Shown piece after piece: positions 33,301 to 43,395 of a stretch of 64,000 nucleotides of DNA (its first letter is position 1; every line of letters begins with the position of its first letter). The stretch lies in contig CDRNVI010000156.1 in assembly GCA_977017575.1 (NCBI GenBank), positions 124,001 to 188,000 on the forward strand. Reading direction: 5' to 3'. A program made the translations under genes and the position numbers. Source of the stretch: Paramoeba atlantica (taxonomy: Eukaryota; Discosea). The notes under the pieces were generated by a model. That model searched no databases. It was given only the letters and a program-made list of their open reading frames with translations, and was not told where the DNA came from.

Positions 33301-34121
33301 GCATCAAACAGTGTTTGACACTGGAAACAACAACTTGCCCTAATTTGCCAAAATGGAGACTTTATTCTCAAACAATGGAGTATGATAATGAATGTGAAGT
33401 ATATTGTGCTCCCCCTCCTCCTGCACCAACACCTACCCCAACGAGAGCTCCAACACCAGCACCAACCCCAACACCAACTCCTGCACCGATAAATTGTTGT
33501 GTATATTCTGCTATCCATGATTCTTCCCGCATTCAGTGTTTAGAAATTCAAGGAAGTTGTCATAATTTAGTGAATTGGAGATTGATATCTGTCGAATTTT
33601 ACAGCGATTGCCAATTTTGTTATGCTCCTTCCCCATCCCCAACTCCAACACCTCTCCCAATCCCAACCCCAACCCCAACACCCACTCCACTTCCAGTTCC
33701 AACACCAACATCAGTTCCCACCCCAACTCCAACAGTTCTAACCCCAACTCCAGCACCATCACCAACACCAACACCAAACGTTCCAACACCTGTCTCTTTG
33801 AAAAATTGTTGTGTTTATTCCAATCGAATGAACCCAGAACTGAGCCAATGTCGTGCAACAATGTTTGATGAGTGCCAAGAGTACAATGGTTGGAATCTAG
33901 ACCATAAAACGCTCAGACCTGCGTCTGAATGTGTGGAACTCTGCACCACTCTCACTCCAATCAAGATCCAAAACTGTTGTGTTTATTCGAATCAAGTCGT
34001 CCCAAGTTTGAAATTATGCCTTCCGACTGATTCAGATCAATGTGGATTTGTGCCGAATTGGGTTATTGATTATAATACTTATCTTTCAGAAGGGTCATGT
34101 ATGGAATTATGTGAATCATGA
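30330..34121 (+). CDS. P6: secreted kexin/furin-like pseudoprotease, 4 CC-Y modules
   Basis: Subfamily I, sister of P5. Signal peptide MRLSFFFFFFWLCQRCSL, core GPDPDYSRSWNL. Asp position: GFIGEGPFPTHLDL (Gly); His position: Arg in SSRKTSVVSVAV; Ser position: Ala in [39 protein letters not shown] keeps the oxyanion Asn. P domain VTVETDITHRSPGDLEISL, PA-like insert ending [27 protein letters not shown]. Last exon: Thr-Pro linker, module 1 ([19 protein letters not shown]), module 2 (ending EFYSDCQFC), a long mixed linker (33618-33792), then modules 3 and 4 of the P1/P7 type joined by a short TLTPIKI linker. It terminates MELCES, with no anchor. P7 follows after 239 bp on the same strand. Confidence 0.83.
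33618..33792 (+). repeat. Thr-Pro/Ser-Pro codon minisatellite in P6
   Basis: About 175 bp of imperfect CCAACN units coding Pro-Thr/Pro-Ser with Leu, Ile and Val, between modules 2 and 3. Confidence 0.8.
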
Positions 34122-34360
34122 GGTCTCTTTCACAATTTTGATTGAGAACAAAAAAAAAACATGAAGGAGGGGAAAATAAAAGAAAAAAAAAACGAAATAA
34201 CACACCAAAAAAAATTAAGTCGAAGAAGTTGGATGGGAAACCAACAATTTTCGTTAAGTGTTCATGACGCACATAAATCCCACAATTTCTCTTTTTTTTT
34301 TTGTTTTTGTTTGGGCAACTGCGTTGTGCGTCTTTTTCTCAGCCTCCCCTTCCCCACGCC

Positions 34361-37300
34361 ATGAAACTCTTCTTCATCTGGGGTTTGGTTGCTCTCTTTT
34401 TGCCATCAGCAATTTTTGTTGAGTTTTCTTGGCACGATTCTGGTGAGTTGGGGAGAGAAAAACGTGGAAAGACCGAAGATGATCCTCTTTATTCTTCTTC
34501 TTGGCATTTACATTCTGTCGCTGATATCGCCACGGATCCATTTGCAAAAATTGATGGTCTTTTTGTTTTCCAAGAAATTCATTGAAAAGTTTTCTCACTT
34601 TTTTGAAATAGCTCATGCGAATGTGGAAGGAGCTTGGGGGCTGGGATTTTATGGACAAGGTTTAAAAAAAAAAGATACCTTGTCTTTTTTGGCTTCCCTG
34701 TTTCAAAATCTAACAAAAACAATTAGGAACCCGAATTGGGACAGGATTTCTTGCTCCAAACCCAGACCACGAGGATCTCAAAGGTCACTTCACCCCACAG
34801 GTCTTTTTCTTTTTTTTTTTTTGAAATTGAGGAATAAATAATTAATTTTTTTCCAACAATTTTTTCCTCTTCTAGATACCCCTCGAAGGGACCTCTGATA
34901 TCGCCACTGCGGCTCTTGGAACCATTGTAGCAACAGCTAACAATAATGTCTGTACAAGAGGAGTGGCTTACAAAGCGACTTATTCAGTTGTTGGTCTTGG
35001 ATATGATTTCGCTGTCGATTTGAGATTTTTAGGTCTGGATACTCCAGATGTTTTTCTCCAGCCTTTCACTGCCAAAGACGAGGTTCACACTCCTTGTGCA
35101 AGATGTTGGGATTCTGTCAAAAATGCGACTGATCATGGAGTTGTAGTCGTTTCATATTCAGGTTTGTGTCTGATAAATTTTGAGATGATGTCAAAAAATG
35201 GTACAATATTTAATGAAATGAATGAAAGGGAATGGGGGAAGCCGCGATAATTGTAATTATGATATGTACTCCAATCATCCATTTTCAATTTCTGTTGGGT
35301 CACACATGTTAGGCGGGTTTCCAAGTGACAGTGGAGAATTTTGTGCAAATGCGGTTTTATTTTTCAAAACTTAATTTTTCACTCAAAAACAAAAACATAT
35401 TTATTATTTGGACAGTTGGTTTCTGCTGCTGGAGGATCTGAATTAGTTGGTATTCCTGTTCCAAATGGGAAAGGTCCAACTTGTGCTGTACGAAGTGGCG
35501 GGCAATATGCTGCGGCCATTGTTGGTTTGTTTGCTTCTGCAACGAGTCGTTTTTTTTTTTTACTAACTCTTTGCATCTATGATCTCTTATTAGCTGGTGT
35601 TGTTGCATTAATGAAACAAGCAAGCCCAAGAAAAATGACTCCTCGTGAAATTGCTCACATTCTCGTGGCAACTTCAAAATTTTCAGAGGAGTATGCTGGT
35701 GTGGGTCTCCTTCAGCGAAATGGAGCAGGCCTTCTTTTCGACAAGCAAGTTTTTTATTTCAACATCCCAGAAACTTTTCAACAATTCCATTTTTTGTTCA
35801 TTTTATTTTTTAGCTCGGATTTGGAATGGTTGATGCGACTGCAGCTGTTCAAATGACTGCTTCAGACAGCCTTTCTTATCATTTGCTCCCAAACGAGGTA
35901 TTTTTGATTTTTAACATTTCATTTTGAAAGTGTGGATTGATTTGACAAATTTATTTTAACAAATGGATCAGGTCAAATCTGTTCGTACCTCCATCTCAGA
36001 AGTTATTCCAGATCCTGGAGAACTGACTGTCCCTCTTGTTGTTGAAATTGAAGATTCGGGGACTCACAAGGTCTTGGTGGATTGGGTATGAATTTAAATT
36101 TTGTTCACGTATTAAAAAATGGAAATATTTACTTTTTGGATTAGGTTACATTGGATGTTGATATTGCTCATGACCGAGTAAGTGACTTAGAAATTTCGTT
36201 AATCTCCCCTTCTGGAACACGAAGCCAACTTGCTGCTGTTCGAAGTCAACATGGAGACTCATTTAATCTTGTTTTCAAATTGAGCACCGGAGGGAAACCA
36301 ATGTTTCAAATCGTCCCTCTCACCCAAGGTTTGAATTTGAAAAAAAGAGACTCAATTTTTTTTTTTGTTTTGAAATTAAAATTTGAATTAGCTGGAGATG
36401 AATGGAAAGGGGGGAAAGTGAGATTATTCGCAACATCTCGAACAGGAATATGCTGCCAAGATATCTGTTCTTTTACTCTGGACGAGTATCTACTTTCTTT
36501 TCTTTTGATTTTGGAGAAATGTCTAAATCTTTATTTTCACAAAATTTTTTAAGAAAAACACCTGGAGTGACTGCGGTTTTGTTGTTGGAAAAACAGGGGT
36601 CGTGTACTCAAAAAGAGGAAATTTTTGAAATCCTAAATTCCAAGGGTCAACATATTGTTCCTGATGCTGTCATCTTTGGTCAGAAATCTCTCTTTTCAAA
36701 AACAAACTGGTTTCATTTTTTTAACTTGCAAATTTAGAGGACCACAATGTTTATGAACCATATATGAGAGGAATCCCGACTTTTTCTGTTAGTTCCAGGG
36801 ATTTTCAGTATCTTTGGGGATTACAAGGGACAGTTGAAAATACAGAAGTGGTGAAAGGTGTGTCGAAAATTCCAGATTTATCATTCGAGAATTGGAAATT
36901 TTCAACAACAAATCATTGGAGGGAGCGGGCTAAAGGTTTTTTGTCTCTTTCTCTCAAACATTCTTTGACAATTTCTTTTAAAGGTTGGTTTTATCAATAA
37001 TAGGAACATGGATGTTAGAAATTGACGATTTGGTTCCTGGTGATTCTGGTTCTCTTCGTTCAGCAAAATTGAATCTTCATACTTATTTGGAAGATTCTCC
37101 TCCATCCCCTTCCCCTTCTCCTTTTCCAAGCCCAACTCCAACTCCAACTCCAATTCGAAGTTACTTTCATTGTTGTATGTATTCCTTTGTCGAAGACGCA
37201 TCAATTCAACAATGTATACCACTGAATCAAATCGGTTGCCCTACTCTACCATATTGGGAACTTGGTAGTGAATCTGAGCAATTTGAAGAAGACTGTGAAG

Positions 37301-37935
37301 CGTTATGTGCCCCTCCTTCTCCATCCCCCTCACCAACCCCATCTCCTTCGCCAGTTGCCCTGAAAAATTGTTGTGTTTATGCCCACGTGAGCGCAAGTTC
37401 TTTGAAACAATGTCGACCAAGCAGCTTCGACACTTGTCAAGAATTTACGAGTTGGGTCCTTGATTACAAGACTCTCATTCCTGAAACAACTTGTTTGGAA
37501 ATATGCACTGCAACACCAACTCCTCCTCCAACTCCAACACCAACACCCGTTTCCCCTACACCTGTGAAAAATTGTTGTGTGTATTCTTACGAGAAAAACT
37601 CCGAAGTGAAGCAATGCAGGCCAAAGAGCTATGGTGATTGTCCACCATCGAAAGGTTGGAATTTTGAATTTAATTCATATGTAACAGAACAAGATTGTGT
37701 GGGACTTTGTGAAGCCACGCTAGCAACACCAACTCCTCCCCCCACACCAACACCCACACCTACTCCACTTGCAGCTGAACCACCCAAAAATTGTTGTGTT
37801 TATTTCTATGAGTCCAATTCTGCTGTGAACCAATGCCGACCAACAAATTCGGTTGTTTGTCAAGATTTTGGTGGATGGGTTCTTGATTATAAGACATCTA
37901 TTCCAGAATCAGAGTGTTTGGGTCTCTGTTTTTGA
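34361..37935 (+). CDS. P7: secreted kexin/furin-like pseudoprotease, 4 CC-Y modules
   Basis: Subfamily II. Signal peptide MKLFFIWGLVALFLPSA, then FVEFSWHDS and DPLYSSSWHLHS. Asp position: GTGFLAPNPDHEDL (Leu); His position: Ile in SDIATAALGTIV; Ser position: Gln in [39 protein letters not shown] keeps the oxyanion Asn. P domain VTLDVDIAHDRVSDLEISL. The PA-like insert is easiest to see here: WKGGKVRLFATSRTG, CCQDICSFTLDE, PGVTAVLLLEKQGSC, VPDAVIFG and RGIPTFSVSSRDFQYL; then [17 protein letters not shown]. Four modules with short Pro-rich spacers (KNCCVYAHVSASSLKQC, KNCCVYSYEKNSEVKQC, KNCCVYFYESNSAVNQC). It pairs with P4 across the inverted duplication. Ends LGLCF. Confidence 0.84.
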
Positions 37936-38115
37936 TTGAAAATGAAAGGTGCTCCCTTCTTTTGTGGTTTTGTGTTCGCTTTATTTCTCCTTCAAACCAA
38001 TAAAAATTCAGAATAAAAATTTCTTGAATAAGAGATTGAATCGATTTAAGAATAATGAACTATTACAAGAGTAAGGCGTCAACAAAAATTCATTGAGTTT
38101 CAATTAAATTGAGAC

Positions 38116-38520
38116 TTAGACAAAGTTAGATCCTCCTTGCCCGTTGGGGTGATGACCAGGGCCATGATGAGGACCAGCGTTGTCAGGCCACTCGACATCA
38201 ACGCACAACTCGCCAAGAGCGGTCTCCTTTTGACAAGTTTTGAAATTGGTTCGGCAAGTCTCATCACAGGCATGGAAACATTCCCGAGATTGCACTTCGC
38301 AACCACAGCAGGTCAAAAGAGTATCATGGCAAACATCATGAGCATCTTTGCAAGCTTGTTGCTCCTCAGTGAGGTCATCAGGGCGTTCGTGCTCAGGGCG
38401 TTCGTGTTCAGGGCGTTCTCCATGCTGTTGGTGTTCAGGGCGTTCACCATCAGCGGTGGGAGCCTGGGCTTGAGCAGCCACAAACAAGAGTGCAAAAACA
38501 AACAAAATCAAACGCATCAT
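38116..38520 (-). CDS. Small secreted Cys-rich, His-rich protein
   Basis: Single exon, 134 aa, from ATG 38520 (a second ATG follows at once). Signal peptide MMRLILFVFALLFVAAQAQA; then an imperfect Gly/Glu-Arg-Pro-Glu-His repeat (GERPEHQQH, GERPEH, ERPEH, ERPDD), a core with ten cysteines (ACKDAHDVC, LLTCCGC, REC, HACDETC, FKTC, GELC) and a His/Gly/Pro-rich tail (GPHHGPGHHPNGQGG) that could bind metal. I recognise no family. It has no introns, unlike its neighbours, and lies between P7 and P8, tail to tail with P7. It could be a secreted effector, antimicrobial or matrix peptide; that is a guess. Confidence 0.7.
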   Translation of the reverse strand: MMRLILFVFALLFVAAQAQAPTADGERPEHQQHGERPEHERPEHERPDDLTEEQQACKDAHDVCHDTLLTCCGCEVQSRECFHACDETCRTNFKTCQKETALGELCVDVEWPDNAGPHHGPGHHPNGQGGSNFV

Positions 38521-39338
38521 TCTTGAAAGCAACCAAAGGAAATTTGTTTTGTCTCATTTTTTGTGCCCCAGAGGTTTTTGAAATAGTCCCAAACATTTAA
38601 AATAGTCATGATATCGACAAAAAAGACCTCTTTTTTTCGGAAGCAGGTTTTGATGCGGAGAAAAGGGTTTAAATTCGATTGTTTCTTTTTTGGCGTCGTT
38701 CAAAAGGTCTTGAAAATCTCTCAACCTTTTCGTGATGAGGAAGACGAAGAATGAAGGGAGACGAAGAATGAGATTGTTGCGGTTTTTGAATTTTCCAAAG
38801 GTCGTTTCTGGGGTTGTTTTTCGAAGAAAAATTGGATAAAAGTTCCCTCTTTTTCTTTCAAAAAGTCCTTCCATTGTTGATCGAAGGAGTGGGTCGTGCG
38901 TGTGATGATCCCAGAACCCCTTTTCACTGTTGCTGACCATGGAAACACTAACAACTCCTTCCAATTTGGGTCTTTTCGACAACTCAGTCTGAGAAAACTT
39001 GAAAACCAGCTTTCTTTTGCAGCCACCACTCTTTTGTTTCCATGCTCAGGCCCACTTCTTCCTGCTCTACCTTCTTCTCCCCTTTCTTCCACCTCTCCAT
39101 CTCTTTGAGGAGTCTTCTCTTGTCTTCTTTCTTCTCTTTCCTTCGGAACAGCGAGCAGAAAAGCAAGAAAAAAAGGGAAAAATAAAAATTCCCCTAATTT
39201 AGACAAGATCCCGAGATTTTCCTAATTTAGGTATTTTAGGTTTTCTTTCTTTTTCGTTGTGGCCCAAAGTCAAGGCGTTTGAGGCGTTTTGTCCTCCTTT
39301 TCCTCTCTTTCGTTCTTCTCTTGAGACCTTCTTTCACC
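38521..39338. other. 818-bp stretch without a confident gene
   Basis: The longest uncertain stretch of the array. On the minus strand an ATG at about 38871 opens a 106-codon frame to 38554 (MEGLFERKRGNFYPIFLRKT onward), and a longer overlapping frame spans 39206-38721; neither shows a signal peptide, known motif or paralogue here, and base use is intermediate. The right end (39200-39338) is pyrimidine-rich like the 5' UTRs of other P genes and should hold the P8 promoter. A small minus-strand gene is possible but not supported. Confidence 0.4.
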
Positions 39339-42300
39339 ATGAAACTCTTCTTTGTTTACTTTCTTTTTGTGACCACTTTTCTTTTCTCTTCTGCGAGTTT
39401 CGTTGAGTTTTCTTGGGGTCTTGATCACCACCAGGTCCGAGGTCTTTCTTGGGGAGAACACAGTTGGGATGATGATGATGAAGTCCCAAAGTATGATGAT
39501 CTTGATCCTTTCTATCCAGCATCTTGGCACTTACATTCAATGGCCACACTTGATTCAAGTCCTTATGCTCAAGTTGATGGTATATAATTTTGTTTTTTCG
39601 CTTCACATTTTCTTTTTTGGTGAGGGCTGAACCATTGCTCGACAGTTCATGTGAATGTGGAGGGAGTCTGGAAGATGGGATTTCAAGGACATGGTCTTTA
39701 TTTCTCTCTTTAATAATAACATTTGAATGTGGAAAAGACTCAAGAAGTTTGAACAGGAATTAGGATTGCCACAAGTTTCATTGCCCCAAATCCAAATCAT
39801 CGTGATCTTGTTGGTCACCTTGAACCAGTGGTAAACTTTTCTTTTTTTTTGTGATTTTCTTTGTCTTCTTGAAACTCTCTTTAACAATTTTTAGGTGACC
39901 ATAAGTAAGCCATCTGAAGTGGCAACCTCCATTATTGGGACTGTTGTAGGAACTGCATTTAACGATGCTTGTACAAGAGGAGTAGCTTATGAAGCTTCTT
40001 ATTCTGTTGTTAGTGTTGGAATTGAGGATGCTATGGATTTAAAGTTTTTGACCATGGATTCGCCTGATATTTTTCTTCAAACTTTTAATGCTGAAAGTGG
40101 CCAAACTCCGTGTGAGTATTGTTGGGAGAATGTGAAGGGTGTCTATGACCGAGGGCTCGTTGTGGTCGCTTTTACAGGTTTTTTCCCGATCTTTCTCCTT
40201 ACATTGGAGTGGTTCAATGCATATTCACATAAGTTTATTTTTTGTGAAAAGGAAATGGAGGAAGACAAGATAATTGTAATTATGATATGTATTCCAATCA
40301 CCCATTTTCGATCTCTGTTGGCTCTCATATGTTTGGGGGTTTTCCAAGCGATTTTGGAGAACCTTGTGCCAATGCGGTTCAATTTTATTTTGATAGAAAA
40401 AAACAAAATTCGAAAACTCTTCTAATCCATCTTTTAGTTGATCTCTGCGCCTGGAGGATCATCTCTGAAAGGAATTCCTGCGCCTTACAAATCTGACAAA
40501 TCTTGTTCCGAAAGAATTGGGGGACAATACTCTGCTGCTATTGTTGGTTTGTTTTTCTTTATCAATTTACTTTTCAAGAGACTGAATATAACTTTGTGTT
40601 TCTGTTAGCTGGTGTTGTTGCATTAATGTTAGAAGCGAGTGCCCGAAGACCAGGTCCTCGAGAAATTGCTCATATCCTTGTAGAAACTTCAAAATTTCCT
40701 GATCAATTCCCTGGTCTTCAAACAAATGGAGCAGGGCTCCTCTTTGATACTCAAGTTCGTTTTTCATCATCCGAAAATCACTGATAAAATCGGTAATTAT
40801 TTTTCTTAGCTTGGATTTGGGATGATTGATGCAGAAGCTGCTGTTAGAATGGCCACACAGAACTCTCTCCCATATTATATTCGCCCAGAAGAGGTACGTT
40901 CTCTTAGAAAAGAAATTTTGTTTTGTTTTCAAATCTTTCGCCATTTATTTCTTCGAAAAGAAAACAACTTCGTTTTATCTGAATATTTTTTCTTTAAAAG
41001 GATATTGTTGTTGAACTCACAACCCGAAAATATATTCCCAATCCAGGAGAACTACGTTTTTCGATTGAGGTCGAAATTCCGGGTCCTTACAAAGACTTTT
41101 TGGTTGATTGGGTTTGACTCAAAAATTTGGTTCCATGTTTTGACCTGATTCATTCTCATTTTTTTGGGGTTAGGTTACATTGGAATTGAATATTGAACAT
41201 GACCAAGCAAGTGATTTAGATATTTCACTGCTTTCTCCTTCTGGAACAAAAAGTGAATTGGCATTTTCACGAAATCAAAAGCCTGATCAGGTTTTTTTCC
41301 TTTGAAAGTTGGAAATCTCTCAATTCATTGAAATTTCATTTGAACCAAAGCTGGATCTTGTACTCTCTTTCCCAACTGGATTTGAACGCCCTATTGCAGT
41401 GAAATCACTCAGTGCAGGTTGGTTTTTTTTTTCAGAAACCTTGTGATTTATTGGAGCTAAAATTTGAGTTTCCAAGCTGGAGATGCTTGGCAAGGAGGCC
41501 AAGTAATTTTATTTGCACCTCGACAATCAGGAGCTTGCTGCAAAATGGAAACGTGTCTCTTCTCTCTTCAAAGGTTGTTGCTTCTTCTTTGTCCCATTGT
41601 TTGGTTGGATGTTCATTCTCCAAATTCTAAAAAAAAAATTCTTTTCATTAGAAAAAGGCCTGGAGTGACTGGAATTTTATTATTGGATTCAAATAAGAAG
41701 TGCACTCAGCACGAAGAGCTTATGGGAGTCCTGAACACAGAAGCTCAGCACCTTGTTGATGGAGTCATTTTTGGTTCACAATTTCGAATTTGACCTTCTT
41801 TTCCATTCTAGATTTTGACCAGCTCTTGCAGAAAATTATGAGGAATTTGAACCAGATTTAAGAAATATTCCTGTTTATTCAACGAATCCAAGTGACTTTC
41901 GATTATATCTCTTTGAAAACCAGCAACAAGTGATGCCTGCAGAGGTGCAGCAAAAAGGAGCGAAAGTTCCAGATCTCTCTTTTGCGCCTTGGAAATTTTC
42001 AACAACCAAACATTGGCGAGAGAAAGCAGAAGGTCAAAATCAATTGATTTTATGAACAAATTAGAAAGGGAATAATCCGTTATTGATTTTGAAATTGAAA
42101 TAGGAACTTGGGTCGTACAAATTAATGACCGAAAGAACGGGGATTCCGGGCTTCTTCGAAGAGCAACATTGAGGCTACATACTTATTCAACACGACCTCC
42201 TCCATCTCCCTCACCAACTCCAATCCCGACTCCAACACCAGTCCCAACACCAACACCAACACCTTATTCTCGAAGAGTAGCCCCTTGTTGTGTCTATTCT

Positions 42301-43215
42301 TTTTTTGGTGATGCAGCAATCAAGCAATGTTTGACACTTGAAACAGATTGCCCAGATATCTCGAATTGGGCGCTCACTGCCCAGTCAATAGAATATGAGG
42401 AGGATTGTGCTGCTCATTGTGTTGCTCCCACTCCCACTCCTACCCCAACCCCACTCCCAACTCCATCCCCAAGTCCATTCCCAAGTCCATCTCCTGCTAC
42501 AAGCAACTGTTGTGTCTATTCTTTCATTCATGATTACAACATCCTGCAATGTCTTGAGATGACAGTTCCTGAATGTGCCCAGTTGTTCAACTGGAAGCTC
42601 CTCTCTGTTGAATATAATAGTGACTGCCATTTTTGTGACCCCCCTTCTCCCACTCCTTCTCCATCACCAACTCCCACACCAACACCAACCCCAACACCAT
42701 CTCCTAGCCCAAGTCCAACTCCAACACCAACCCCAACCCCAACCCCAACACCAACCCCAAGTCCAGCTCCAACTCCAACTCCAACACCCACTCCAACTCC
42801 AACCCCTACTCCAACCCCAACACCCCAATTTATGTCAAACTGTTGTGTCTACAGTCTCGTTTCTGATCCGTCAATCAAAGAATGCATGACCCACACTTCA
42901 AATTGTCCCAGATTACCAAACTGGATTCTGAGTTATGCATCAATAGATGTTGTTGATGACTGTTTCAAATTGTGCACGAATTCATCTTCTCCCTCTCCCC
43001 CAGCCCCTTCTCCCTCTCCCACACCTTTACCACCAACTCCATTATCACCAACTCCAGCACCAGTTTCTTACAAATATCGATGTTGCCTTTATGAGTCATT
43101 TTTTGATGACACAAGATGTTTTACCTATCCAAATGAACAGTGTCATGAATTACAAGGATTAAGATTCTATGATTCATATCCAATTCATGTTCCAGATCAT
43201 TGTGTGTGTCATTAA
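39339..43215 (+). CDS. P8: secreted kexin/furin-like pseudoprotease, 4 CC-Y modules
   Basis: Subfamily II. Signal peptide [31 protein letters not shown], acidic [11 protein letters not shown], then [12 protein letters not shown]. Asp position: [14 protein letters not shown] (Phe); His position: Val in [12 protein letters not shown]; Ser position: Gln in [20 protein letters not shown]. The oxyanion segment [19 protein letters not shown] is kept. P domain [21 protein letters not shown]-like insert ([32 protein letters not shown]), [17 protein letters not shown]. The last exon has four modules with three linkers, the longest at 42638-42828. Module 2 (EYNSDCHFC) matches module 2 of P5 and P6, so modules have been shuffled between subfamilies. 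The last module ([15 protein letters not shown]) is the most diverged, ending CVCH. Confidence 0.83.
42638..42828 (+). repeat. Thr-Pro/Ser-Pro codon minisatellite in P8
   Basis: About 190 bp of CCAACN-type units coding an alternating Pro-Thr and Pro-Ser linker between modules 2 and 3. Confidence 0.85.
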
Positions 43216-43395
43216 AATAAAACAAATCAAGATTGTTTTTATTGTTGTCATATGAGGAAAAGCTCTTCTTGTTCTCATCCAATTCAGAAAGCCTCTCATT
43301 TTTATTTTTGAAAAATCTTGTGAATATTGGAGTTGAAATGGTTTTCACCGAAAACTTCAAAAAGGAGTTCGGAACTGAAAAAAATGAAAGAAATT

